From contig CACYUI010000015.1 of NCBI GenBank assembly GCA_902777605.1, positions 1 through 64,000 on the forward strand: a stretch of 64,000 bases of DNA, given 5' to 3'. Under the pieces are notes generated by a model. That model made no database searches and was not told the origin of the DNA. It worked only from the letters and a program-made list of their open reading frames with translations. A program made the translations under genes and the position numbers. The DNA is from an uncultured bacterium. GTDB taxonomy: Bacteria > Cyanobacteriota > Vampirovibrionia > Gastranaerophilales > Gastranaerophilaceae. This document shows, piece after piece, positions 31,598 to 40,770 of this stretch; the first letter of the stretch is position 1; every line of letters begins with the position of its first letter.

Positions 31598-34500
31598 CTA
31601 ATCTTTTTTAGAGTTGAAATGTTTATCAACAACATCTTGTATAATGACATAGAAAGCAGGGGTCAAAACCGTACCGAGTGTTGCTGCAACAAGCATACCG
31701 CCTATTACTGTTGAACCGACCGAAATACGGCTGTTTGCACCGGCACCTGAAGCAAATAATAGCGGTAAGATACCTAAAATAAATGCAGCTTCTGTCATCA
31801 TAATAGCTCTAAATCTCAAGAAAGCTGCTTGTATTGCTGCCTCTTGAATACTGAGTCCGTGGGCTTCATGTTCTTCCTTTGCAAATTCAACAATTAATAT
31901 AGATTGTTTTGCTGCAAGTCCCATTAATGTAATCAGACCGACTTGTGAATATAAATCCAAAGATTGTCCCATCATTAATTGGAAAATAAGTGCTCCGACA
32001 AATGCCACAGGTGAAATTAAAAGAACCGCAACAGGTATCATCCAGCTTTCATATAGAGCAACTAAGAATAAATAAACGAATAATAGTGCAAAGCCTACTA
32101 CAATACCCGTTTGCCCTGAAGACTCTTGTTCTTGCAAAGAAGTTCCTGACCATGCAAAAGTATAATCATGCGGTAAATTTTTCTTAGAAAGATTTACCAT
32201 TGCTTTCATAGCATCACCTGAAGATTTACCGTTTGCAGGAGAACCTTGAATTTGAGCTGCACGGAATTGGTTAAATCTTGTTATAGAAACAGCACCAACT
32301 GTTTGTTTTGGTGTAATCATTGTCATAATAGGAACAGGATTTCCTTTAGTATTCATAACATAGATTTTTTGTAAATCTTCGATTTTATTTCTATAATCAC
32401 CCTCTGCCTGCATAAATACTTTGAATACTCTGCCAAGCTTATTAAAGTCATTAACATATGAGTATGAAAGGGTTGATGCTAAAGTATTATGAAGTTCATT
32501 GATATCAACTCCCTGAGCAAGAGCCTTTTCATAATCAATATCTAATTGATACTGCGGAACATTTGCTTGGAATTGTGTGTATACATTTTGCAAAGCCGGA
32601 TCTTGATTTGCTTTAGCTACAAACTCATTTGCAAAAGCTGCAAGATCTTGTACACTTGCATTACCTGTTGACATAAGCTGATATTCAAAACCGCCTGCCA
32701 TACCCAAACCATCTATTGCCGGCGGCGACAGTGTAAATATTGAAGCTTCATTTATGTCAGCAGTGCGCTTGTATATTTCAGTTAAGATTCCGTTATGAGA
32801 AAGATCTGTTTGTCGTCCTTGAATCATACGAACAACCCAATCAATAGGGTTTACTTTTCTTTCTCCCCATTCTTTTAACTGAATAACTATAGTTGCCTGA
32901 TTTGAAGGTCCAAAACCGCCAAAAGCAATAACTCTGTCTTTATCAATACCCTCAATACCATCTATTTCTTTGATAAATTTATTACAAACCGCTTCTGTTC
33001 TGTTTAAAGAAGCACCGTCAGGAAGTGTTACAACAGAGATAAGCATGCCCTGATCTTCGTCAGGAATAAATCCTGTTGGAATAATCTTGAACAAACCTAA
33101 CATCAAAAGAACTATCGCAACATATGTAATTATTGTAAGTTTTTGGTCATGAACAAATTTTTTAACAAGTTCCATATAATATTTAGTTAATTTGTCGAAA
33201 TTCTCGTTAAAAAATGCAAGTCCTTTGTTGATGTATTCTTCTGCAATTTTTAACCAATTAGGTTTATTATTTTCTTTCTTTTTAGAAGGTTTCAAAATGA
33301 TTGAACACATTGCAGGTGAAAGCGAAAGTGCACAAACCGCAGAAAATGCAATTGATACGGCAATACAAACTGCAAACTGTTTATACATGGTTCCTGATAA
33401 ACCGCTCATAAAGCACATAGGTACAAATACCGCCATTAAAACGGCTGCCATTGCAATAAGCGAACCGCCAACTTCTCCCATTGTTATTTGTGTTGCCTCC
33501 AGCGCTGATTTTCCTTCTTCGATATGTCGTTTAACATTTTCAATTACTACAATCGCATCATCTACAACAACTGCAACTGCAAGAACTAACGCAAACAATG
33601 TTAATAAGTTTAACGACATTCCTAAAGCTTTTAAAGCAATAAATGTACCGATCAAAGATACAGGAATGGTTACGCATGGAATCAATGTAGCTTTAAAGTC
33701 ACCTAAAAATACAAATATAATCAAAATTACAATTAATGATGTTAAAAGAATAGTGAACTCAACTTCGTCCATTGATTCGTTAATGAATGTTGAACTATCC
33801 ATCATAATATCAAGCTTTAATGAATCAGGTAGTGTCTTTGAAAGTTCGTCTATTGTTTTATATATACTGTTACAAATTTCAACCGTATTTGCTCCGGGTA
33901 GAGGCATTACCTGAATCAAAGCGGCCGGTTTTCCATCCACTATACCAAACATGGAGTATGATTTTGCTCCTAATTCAACTCTGGAAATTTCTTTTAATCT
34001 AAGTTTAGAACCGTCTGAGTTAGAGCGTACAACAATGTTTCCGAATTCTTCAGGAGTCTGAAGTCTTCCCTTTGTAAGAAGCGAAAGTTTCAAACTCGGG
34101 TTGGCATTGGTAGGCTTATCTCCCAATGCACCCGTTGCTATCTGAGCGTTTTGAGTTCTTATTGCATTTTGAACTTCTGCAATTGTAACTTTATAGCTTG
34201 CAAGCTTAGCAGGATCAAGCCAAATACGCATAGAATAATCATCTGCACCAAATACATTTACGGAACCTACTCCGCCAATTCTCTTAATTGCATCTTTTAC
34301 ATAGATATTCGCATAATTTGTTAAATCCAATTGGTTCCAAGATTCATTTTCCGAAGCAAGATTTAATATGATAGCACCGGCGCCGCCAACTTTATTTTCA
34401 GCCGTTACACCTTGTTGCATAACCTCTTGCGGTAAAAGTGCCTGTACTTGTTGAAGTTTATTTTGAACATTCATCAAGTTAACATCATTATCTGTGCCGG

Positions 34501-34801
34501 TTTTGAAATATATGTTCAAAGAATAAGCGTTGTCATAGCTCGTTGAAGACATATAAATCATATCTTGAACACCGTTCAGTTGTGATTCAAGAAGTGAAGC
34601 GACAGAAGATTCTATAACCGCAGCACTTGCTCCCGGGTAGCTTGCTGATATTGTAACCTGAGGAGGTGTAATGTTAGGATACTTTTCCTGTTGAAGTCCA
34701 AATAGTGAAAGCAAACCTAAAATTACAATAATTGCCGAAATTACAACCGAAAATCTCGGTTTTTTAATGAAAAAATATAAATCGTCTTTATTAATCGCCA
34801 T
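31598..34801 (-). CDS. RND efflux transporter, HAE1 (AcrB) family
   Basis: 1067 residues, normal length for a trimeric inner-membrane drug/proton antiporter. Twelve membrane helices are arranged as 1+5 twice, with two large periplasmic loops. The proton-relay Asp pair is in [17 protein letters not shown], and the C-terminal [22 protein letters not shown] matches helix 10 with its Lys. AAGGA precedes the ATG. It lies downstream of the adaptor (35209) and a small membrane gene; a TolC-type partner is at 43984. Export of hydrophobic compounds is likely; the substrate is unknown. Confidence 0.93.
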   Translation of the reverse strand: MAINKDDLYFFIKKPRFSVVISAIIVILGLLSLFGLQQEKYPNITPPQVTISASYPGASAAVIESSVASLLESQLNGVQDMIYMSSTSYDNAYSLNIYFKTGTDNDVNLMNVQNKLQQVQALLPQEVMQQGVTAENKVGGAGAIILNLASENESWNQLDLTNYANIYVKDAIKRIGGVGSVNVFGADDYSMRIWLDPAKLASYKVTIAEVQNAIRTQNAQIATGALGDKPTNANPSLKLSLLTKGRLQTPEEFGNIVVRSNSDGSKLRLKEISRVELGAKSYSMFGIVDGKPAALIQVMPLPGANTVEICNSIYKTIDELSKTLPDSLKLDIMMDSSTFINESMDEVEFTILLTSLIVILIIFVFLGDFKATLIPCVTIPVSLIGTFIALKALGMSLNLLTLFALVLAVAVVVDDAIVVIENVKRHIEEGKSALEATQITMGEVGGSLIAMAAVLMAVFVPMCFMSGLSGTMYKQFAVCIAVSIAFSAVCALSLSPAMCSIILKPSKKKENNKPNWLKIAEEYINKGLAFFNENFDKLTKYYMELVKKFVHDQKLTIITYVAIVLLMLGLFKIIPTGFIPDEDQGMLISVVTLPDGASLNRTEAVCNKFIKEIDGIEGIDKDRVIAFGGFGPSNQATIVIQLKEWGERKVNPIDWVVRMIQGRQTDLSHNGILTEIYKRTADINEASIFTLSPPAIDGLGMAGGFEYQLMSTGNASVQDLAAFANEFVAKANQDPALQNVYTQFQANVPQYQLDIDYEKALAQGVDINELHNTLASTLSYSYVNDFNKLGRVFKVFMQAEGDYRNKIEDLQKIYVMNTKGNPVPIMTMITPKQTVGAVSITRFNQFRAAQIQGSPANGKSSGDAMKAMVNLSKKNLPHDYTFAWSGTSLQEQESSGQTGIVVGFALLFVYLFLVALYESWMIPVAVLLISPVAFVGALIFQLMMGQSLDLYSQVGLITLMGLAAKQSILIVEFAKEEHEAHGLSIQEAAIQAAFLRFRAIMMTEAAFILGILPLLFASGAGANSRISVGSTVIGGMLVAATLGTVLTPAFYVIIQDVVDKHFNSKKD

Positions 34802-34827
34802 TCTTATGTTTCCTTTTTTATTTTGTC

Positions 34828-34904
34828 ATTGCGAGGGCGATTAGCCCGTGGCAATCCAACTTTTATTAACTTTTTATTTTGTGGCTTGTTGGGTTTCACC
34901 CAAC
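34828..34904. repeat. Two dispersed palindromes in the efflux operon
   Basis: ATTGCGAGGGCGATTAGCCC...GGCAAT (34828-34855) is the widespread CATTGCGAG...GGCAATCC type of bacterial repeat. GTTGGGT-ttc-ACCCAAC plus CTACTT (34888-34904) is of the GTAGG/GTTGGGT hairpin type, also common in Cyanobacteria. They separate acrB from the small membrane gene and might reduce read-through. Confidence 0.6.
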
Positions 34905-34918
34905 CTACTTACTATATT

Positions 34919-35146
34919 CTATTTTGCTATAATTATGTAAATACAATATATAATTGCACTTACACAAACAATTCCACCAATTATTATACCAACAACTGCT
35001 AACAACGAGATATATGCATTAATTCTAGGTTCTAAATCCGGATTAAATTTACCTATCAATTTTGGAATAAACAAAATTGATAAACACAAAATCGAAAATA
35101 TAAAAGAATGTAAAATTTTTGTATTATAAATATCCAAAGTTTCCAT
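34919..35146 (-). CDS. Small two-helix membrane protein within the efflux operon
   Basis: 75 residues from the ATG at 35146, which has AGGA seven bases upstream; the frame from 35200 is unsupported. It begins METLDIYNTKILHS and has two strong membrane segments (FIFSILCLSILFIPKLI and LLAVVGIIIGGIVCVSAIIYCIYII). It lies between the adaptor and the pump, a place where small accessory subunits of RND systems are sometimes found. Repeat hairpins on both sides suggest it may instead have its own expression. No family recognised. Confidence 0.55.
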   Translation of the reverse strand: METLDIYNTKILHSFIFSILCLSILFIPKLIGKFNPDLEPRINAYISLLAVVGIIIGGIVCVSAIIYCIYIIIAK

Positions 35147-35182
35147 GTAATATCCTGTGCTATGTAGCAGGTGTAGCAAGTA

Positions 35183-35202
35183 GGGTGCAATTATTTGCAC
35201 CC
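35183..35202. repeat. Hairpin of the GTAGG-type family
   Basis: GGGTGCAA-ttat-TTGCACCC preceded by AGTA, between the adaptor stop and the small membrane gene. Same layout as 561-577 and 34888-34904. Confidence 0.5.
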
Positions 35203-35208
35203 AAATCG

Positions 35209-36390
35209 CTAATTTTTCTTTTCTGTATTTTTATCTTCTGAATAAGGTTTTGTTTTCACTGCTTGACCTGATTTGTAGATATCTTGAATTCCCTTCATTA
35301 CAACAACATCATCCCAATCAAGTCCTTTTTCTACTATCCAGTTATTTTCGTAGTTTTCATTTACAACAATATCTTTTTTGACCGTTTTTCCGTCTTTAAC
35401 AGTCCAAACATAGTACCCTGTTCCTACATCTGTTTTTGTTGCGGATTGCGGAATGAGCATAACTTTATGCGGCTTATTAATTCTGATTGTTACATTTACA
35501 TAATCCCCCGGAACTAAGAGCTCATCAGGATTTTCAAAAATAGCTCTCAAAGTTACAGTGCCCGTATTTTCATCAATTTTATTGTCAACAAACTCAATTT
35601 TACCTTCCGCTTCGTAAGTTGAACCGTCTGAAAGACCTAATAATACTGATGCAGTGCTGTTATCATTCGGGTTTTCTTTATAATATTTTTTAAGTTCAAT
35701 AAAATCTCCGCTTTTCATCGGGAAAGTAACTTTCATCGGGTTTGTGCTATATATTTGAGCGATAACTCCGGTTGACGGAGTAACATAGTTTCCGACAGAA
35801 ACAATAGCTTTCCCGATTCTTCCGTCCATTGGCGAAGTTATGTTTGTGTAGCTTAAATTCAAATTAGCTCTGTTCATTTGAGAAACAGCACCGTCTAAGG
35901 CTGCTCTGTTTTTATTTCTTTGTGTAAGAGCATTGTCGTAGTATTCTCTACTTACCAAATCTTCTTTTAAAAGCTGAGTTGCTCTTTGCAAATCTATTTC
36001 TGAATTTTTATAAACTGCAGAATTTTCATTAACGGTCGCTCTGGCACTCTTTGCCGCAAGTACATATTCATCAGGTTCTATCAAAAATAATTTTTGTCCT
36101 TTTTTAACTGTGTCACCTTCTTGGAAATATCTTTGCTGAAGCCATCCGCTAACACGAGCAATTATATCAACCGAATACTTGGCTTCAATTCTACCTGTTG
36201 TAGAATATGTAGGTTGAATTTCCTTAGCTATAGGTTTTGCAACTTCAACCGTCTTTGGCTGGGACATCATATATGCCATAAAAGCACCTGTTATAGCAGT
36301 TTTTGCCTGATTAAAAATTATCGGTACAAGAACGACTGCTAAAATTCCCGCTGTAATTTTAGTTTGTTTTGATTTCCAATCTATTTTCAT
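35209..36390 (-). CDS. RND efflux periplasmic adaptor (AcrA/MexA family)
   Basis: 393 residues with a membrane anchor near the N-terminus (ITAGILAVVLVPIIF) and no lipobox. The membrane-fusion core is visible: ARVSGWLQQRYFQEGDTVKKGQKLFLIE (lipoyl half-motif), a helical hairpin with the Asn/Arg-rich region, and NLSYTNITSPMDGRIGKAIVSVGNYV (second lipoyl half). Beta-barrel and membrane-proximal domains follow, ending with a Lys-rich tail. It links the pump to an outer-membrane channel. AAGGAA precedes the ATG; it is first in the operon. Confidence 0.92.
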   Translation of the reverse strand: MKIDWKSKQTKITAGILAVVLVPIIFNQAKTAITGAFMAYMMSQPKTVEVAKPIAKEIQPTYSTTGRIEAKYSVDIIARVSGWLQQRYFQEGDTVKKGQKLFLIEPDEYVLAAKSARATVNENSAVYKNSEIDLQRATQLLKEDLVSREYYDNALTQRNKNRAALDGAVSQMNRANLNLSYTNITSPMDGRIGKAIVSVGNYVTPSTGVIAQIYSTNPMKVTFPMKSGDFIELKKYYKENPNDNSTASVLLGLSDGSTYEAEGKIEFVDNKIDENTGTVTLRAIFENPDELLVPGDYVNVTIRINKPHKVMLIPQSATKTDVGTGYYVWTVKDGKTVKKDIVVNENYENNWIVEKGLDWDDVVVMKGIQDIYKSGQAVKTKPYSEDKNTEKKN

Positions 36391-36561
36391 ATAAACTTCC
36401 TTAACTTCTTACTAAACTATGTGGTGATTATATCATGATAAATTCAATTAGAAAAGCATTAATACTACTCTAAAAAACTATTTTACAAATTAATAAAAAA
36501 TGATATAATAAAGTGTCTATTTTAGTGGTTGTGTTATATTGTAAAATTTAGGGGTTATTTT

Positions 36562-36723
36562 ATGGATGTTAATCGTTATGACACCTTTGAAGATGAATTG
36601 GAATTGCAGGAGTTGGAAAAAAAGAACAGGGCAAGAAGCATTGAATACATGCAGCAGCCCAGCTTGTGGGATATGCCTACTATTTCAAGAAAAATAAAAA
36701 CATCTTCTAAATCAAAAATTTAA
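36562..36723 (+). CDS. 53-aa acidic/basic hypothetical protein
   Basis: From the ATG at 36562 (AGGGG eight bases upstream) it reads MDVNRYDTFEDELELQELEK and continues to a basic tail. The first half is acidic and helical; the second has a PSLWDMP stretch and ends in Lys/Ser. A TGATATAAT promoter at 36501-36509 gives a leader of about 46 bases. No signal peptide or Cys. No family recognised. It precedes the duplicated-domain gene by 51 bases. Confidence 0.6.
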   Translation: MDVNRYDTFEDELELQELEKKNRARSIEYMQQPSLWDMPTISRKIKTSSKSKI

Positions 36724-36774
36724 AAAAATATAAAATTCTAACAAAAAATTTTTTCATGCGTTTTAAAAAATTGT

Positions 36775-38499
36775 ATGAAAATATATTTTTTTGCACAAAA
36801 TTATAATAAATCCGTTAACAAACCTGCTTTTCGCAATTTAAATTGTTCAAGAGCTTTTTCGCTTACAAAGAGTTCTTTTGAAAAATCTGTGAAAGAAATA
36901 AGCAAGGATGTTAAACAATTTCGTATGGAGCTATATAATCCATATTCCGAGGATTTTTGCGCATCAACAGTTACTATAGACTATAGGAAACCGCAAATAA
37001 TATATTTAGAGCATCCTGACAAAAACCCTAAAAATGCAATGATGCTGAAATATGATCCCAAATCAATCGGTTTTTTAAAGAACAGAGAAACAGGTGAACC
37101 TGTCGAAACTGTTATATTAAGAGCTCATGATGATGCATATGATAATGAAGATACTTTTGTTTTTATGTCAAAAGATCTTTTGCAGGAATACGGCTATGTA
37201 TCTTTGTCACATCATAAAAATCCGGATGAAACAGTGGACGGATTTTTAAACCCCGAATTAACAATTGATTATCCGGAAGTTGGTTTAATCGGTTCAAGAG
37301 TTGTTGTAGATTACTTGTTAAACAGCAACGAAAAAAGCCTAAAAGGTGTTGGTAAACTGGCTGATAAAATAGAGGTGGAATACAGTAAAGAAAACAATGT
37401 AAATCCTAATATTATATCGTATGCCGGAACAAAATCGCATGCGGCACATTTCTTGAGAGGCAAGAGATTTTTGCCATTGGAAAAAAATTCGAGTTTATAC
37501 AATTTCTTTTTGGAAAGATATGGATGTGTTGACCCAAATGTTGTATTGGAAAACATTCTAAAATACTCTGATAGTAAACATTCAAGTGTAGAATGTTGGA
37601 AAACAATGCCAATCTACATGCCCAAAGAAATGGTGGAAAAAATACAAAAAGAATCTGAAATAAAATTGCCTTCCTTTAAAGGTAAACTTCCGATTAAAAC
37701 AAAAGATGTCAAAAGTGTTATTAAAAATTTTGAGATGAATATATACAATCCATATTCACAAACACATTGTTATGCTGATGTCAATATAGATTTATCTAAA
37801 ACTCAAAAGATTGTGCTTAATAATTATCGTTCCAAGTCACTAAGAGATGATGCGCTCACTCTTGATTATAATCCAGAAAGATTTGGCTTTATAAAAGATA
37901 AAGTGAATAATAAGCCTCTAAAAACAATGATATTGACTTCAAAAGATCCATACCATAGTGAAGAAGTCGGGTATCACTTTCTTTCTGAAGATTTGCAAAA
38001 AGAGTATGGTTATGTACACTTATCAAAAGTAGGGAAGGCAACATATTACGATAGAATATTATACGGAGATATAATGCGCGATTATCCGGAACTTGGTATA
38101 AAAGGCGAGAGGATAATTGTTAGATATTTGCGTAATTGGAACGACAAAATTTATGGTGGAATTGGTAAACTGGCTGATATGATGGCAGTAAAATTTTGTG
38201 AAGAAATCGGGATTGAACCGGTTATTGTATCTTTGGCTGATAAAGGTTCACATGTAGCGCATTACCTTAGAGGTAAGAGATTTTTCCCATTAGAAAAAGA
38301 TTCATATGATTACGAAAAATTTGTTAAAAAATACAAAAATCCTGACCCGAACAAAATTATGGAAGAGTTAATAGCGAATGATGCTACCACTCCTGAACAA
38401 ATGCGAGCATGGACACTTTTAGGTATGTACATGCCAAAAGAAGCTGTTGAAAGATATAAACAACTTGTTTCAGAGTTTGTAAATGTTAAATGGATATAG
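36775..38499 (+). CDS. Tagged protein with two tandem copies of a ~260-residue domain
   Basis: 574 residues. After a tag-like start (MKIYFFAQNYNKSVNKPAFR) come two homologous halves, about residues 45-290 and 315-565. Matching blocks are ELYNPYSEDFCAS / NIYNPYSQTHCYA, QEYGYVSLS / KEYGYVHLS, GVGKLADKIEVEY / GIGKLADMMAVKF and SHAAHFLRGKRFLPLEK / SHVAHYLRGKRFFPLEK. The GKLAD...RGKRF.P order recalls the acetyl-CoA loop and C-terminal GF strand of GNAT acetyltransferases, but this is weak. No signal or membrane segment. Probably soluble; function unknown. Confidence 0.65.
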   Translation: MKIYFFAQNYNKSVNKPAFRNLNCSRAFSLTKSSFEKSVKEISKDVKQFRMELYNPYSEDFCASTVTIDYRKPQIIYLEHPDKNPKNAMMLKYDPKSIGFLKNRETGEPVETVILRAHDDAYDNEDTFVFMSKDLLQEYGYVSLSHHKNPDETVDGFLNPELTIDYPEVGLIGSRVVVDYLLNSNEKSLKGVGKLADKIEVEYSKENNVNPNIISYAGTKSHAAHFLRGKRFLPLEKNSSLYNFFLERYGCVDPNVVLENILKYSDSKHSSVECWKTMPIYMPKEMVEKIQKESEIKLPSFKGKLPIKTKDVKSVIKNFEMNIYNPYSQTHCYADVNIDLSKTQKIVLNNYRSKSLRDDALTLDYNPERFGFIKDKVNNKPLKTMILTSKDPYHSEEVGYHFLSEDLQKEYGYVHLSKVGKATYYDRILYGDIMRDYPELGIKGERIIVRYLRNWNDKIYGGIGKLADMMAVKFCEEIGIEPVIVSLADKGSHVAHYLRGKRFFPLEKDSYDYEKFVKKYKNPDPNKIMEELIANDATTPEQMRAWTLLGMYMPKEAVERYKQLVSEFVNVKWI

Positions 38500-38618
38500 A
38501 TTTATGAACTTTTGTAACAATTTAATAGCCATGCCTAAAAAAATGGCAAATTAATTTTTTTCATTTTTTGTTAATAGTATAATAGATGTGACTAATAGTC
38601 TAAAAGAAGGAATCGTGT

Positions 38619-40587
38619 ATGAAAAATTTAAGAAAATTGTCAGCACTTGTTTTAAGTACAGTATTTGCAACAATGCAAATCTCAATGGCAAACCCCATCG
38701 ATACAGGCTTAGGAACACAAAACGGCGGAGCTGTAATTAACAATACAACCGGTGGTTTTGCAGGCTTGGATGTCGGAACACTTCAATGCAGTAAACGGAG
38801 CAAACGGTTTAACAGTATTGAATACGGTAAACCAGGGAATGACCAATGTATATGGTCAAATAAATGCAAATAGCGGTATCGGAAAGTTGATAATATCGAA
38901 CCCAAATGGTGTATTATTTGACGGTGCAAAATTTACAACAGCAGGCGATTTATTAATCACAACTCAAGCTATTTCAGGATTGAATGATATTGACAATGCA
39001 AAATTTAATAAAATGTACACTTCAGACAAAAATCTTATTCCTGTAAAGATTTTAAATAATTCAGATTTCCAAGTAGGTGGTGAATATACAATTGTTGCAC
39101 CACGCATTCACGCAGAATCTTCAACTGTAGCAGCAAATACTTTAAAATTAGTAACTGCAAACGGTCAAGATTACTTATCATTAGGAGCTAACACTCCTGC
39201 AGGAAACAGAGCAGTAACTACATTGAAAGCTATGTATGTAGATGGCAACTTAGAAATAACAAGTGATGCCGGTGCAGTTCAAATAACAAACGGCGGTACA
39301 ATAAATGGTGATTTTACTGCTGATACCGGTAAAAGCAACATGGTTTGGTTGAACAAAGAGAGCGGCGGAAATAGATTAACAGTTAACGGTGATGTTAATA
39401 TTAACTCAAACGGTGAACACTTAACATTAAGGAATGTTGATGTTGACGGTGATGTTAATATGACCAATGTAGGCGGTTATGTTGATTTAGGCAACGCTGA
39501 TATAACAGGAAATGCAACATTAAAAACAGAGGGTGTTGAAACTGGTAATAAATATCATCACTTTGTGCATGTAATTGGCGAAACTAATGTTGATGGCAAT
39601 TTAAATATTGACTCTTCCCAGAACATACACATTGGTGGTTATAAACTTGACGCAAATGATCCGAATGCGAAAGGTGTTCTTGCAGATGGTAAGTTAACGG
39701 TTGGCGGTGATTTGAACGCTCATTCAGAGGTAGGTCATATCACAACCACTATTGATACATCTGCAAAAAATATTACATATAAAGCTGATAAATTAAATAT
39801 TCTTACAGACGGTAAAGCTACATTGAAAGCTGATACATACAACTTTACATCAAATGGTTTTATCGGTGGTATAACAGACAAAGATTTAAGATCAGCTGAT
39901 GACAGAATTTCAACATTGATGGAAAATTATACATTTATTCCTGCCGATATTGAAGGTCACGGGTATGTAAATGTTGATGGCGGTAATGTTGTTGCTATCA
40001 ATACTCCGAAAGTTTCTCCTGCAGGAAATGATGTTCAAGTATATATCAAATCAAAAGATGATGTAAAAGTAACAGGTGCAAATACAGGCGTTTTGAATAT
40101 CACAGCTCCTAATAAGAGAATTGATATTGAAGGACCAAATGTTCATGCTAAAAATATTAATGTTGGTAATGAAACAAACTATTTAAAAGTTGAATTTGAT
40201 GGCAGAGATTACACAACGAACTATACAAATATTAAAGACGGTCAAGTAGTAACAATTGCACCGGATGAAAAAATTACATATGAATTAGCAGATGGCGGTT
40301 ATAACCAACCTACTTTGCAACCAAGTGCAAATACTACATACTTAATCGGACCTGATCCTGTTCCGCCACCACCTCCAGGACCGGAGCCGGAACCTGTAAC
40401 ACCTCCTAATCCCGGAGATGAACCTGGCAAACAGATTGTACAATGGGTTCCTGAAGATGTAACCAAAGCTCCAGTTAGCACTCCTGTAGCATTCGCAGCA
40501 GACTTGGATGACGATGAAGAAGGTGCACCAGTTAGAAAGAATGTAGACGGATCAGTAACGGTTGTCAGAGCAATGCCGATGATGTAA
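38619..40587 (+). pseudogene. TpsA/FHA-like exported protein, frameshifted copy
   Basis: Closely related to the next gene (40771). A signal peptide (MKNLRKLSALVLSTVFATMQ) and the first 50 residues are followed at 38780 by the absence of 20 bases that are present in the sister gene, so frame one ends at 38873 and the rest continues in another frame to 40587. The body has the haemagglutination-activity/TPS motif NPNGVLFDGAKFTTAGD, then beta-helix-like repeats rich in Asn, Gly and Val, a Pro-rich linker (VPPPPPGPEPEPVTPP) and a conserved end (QIVQWVPEDVTKAP, DLDDDEEGAP). AAGGA precedes the ATG. Unless rescued, the product is a 84-aa fragment. Confidence 0.75.
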
Positions 40588-40607
40588 TATCATAGAAAAA
40601 TAAATAT

Positions 40608-40641
40608 AAAAAAGCGATACTTTACAAAGTATCGTTTTTTT
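40608..40641 (+). terminator. Terminator after first FHA-like gene
   Basis: AAAAAAGCGATACTTT-aca-AAGTATCGTTTTTT, a near-perfect stem with a T-run. Confidence 0.85.
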
Positions 40642-40707
40642 TTATGAAAAATTATAGCAGACAAAAAAATTTTGTATTTTAGTTATTGTAAACAATTGTT
40701 ACAAAAA

Positions 40708-40739
40708 GTCAATTTTTAAAAATTGAAATACTTTAACAA
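40708..40739 (+). promoter_or_regulatory. Shared upstream motif, copy E
   Basis: GTCAATTTTT-N12-ACTTTAACAA, 31 bases before the second FHA-like gene. The proximal half lies in the palindrome ATACTTT-aac-AAAGTAT. Distance and spacing equal those of the minus-strand copies B and C. Confidence 0.5.
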
Positions 40740-40770
40740 AGTATAAGGAAATTTGAAAAGAGGATAGAAT

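Noticed and set aside
33192-33914. 240-aa frame on the plus strand
   Set aside because: It is antisense to the intact AcrB-type gene, has low-complexity Ile/Thr/Ser composition and no ribosome site.
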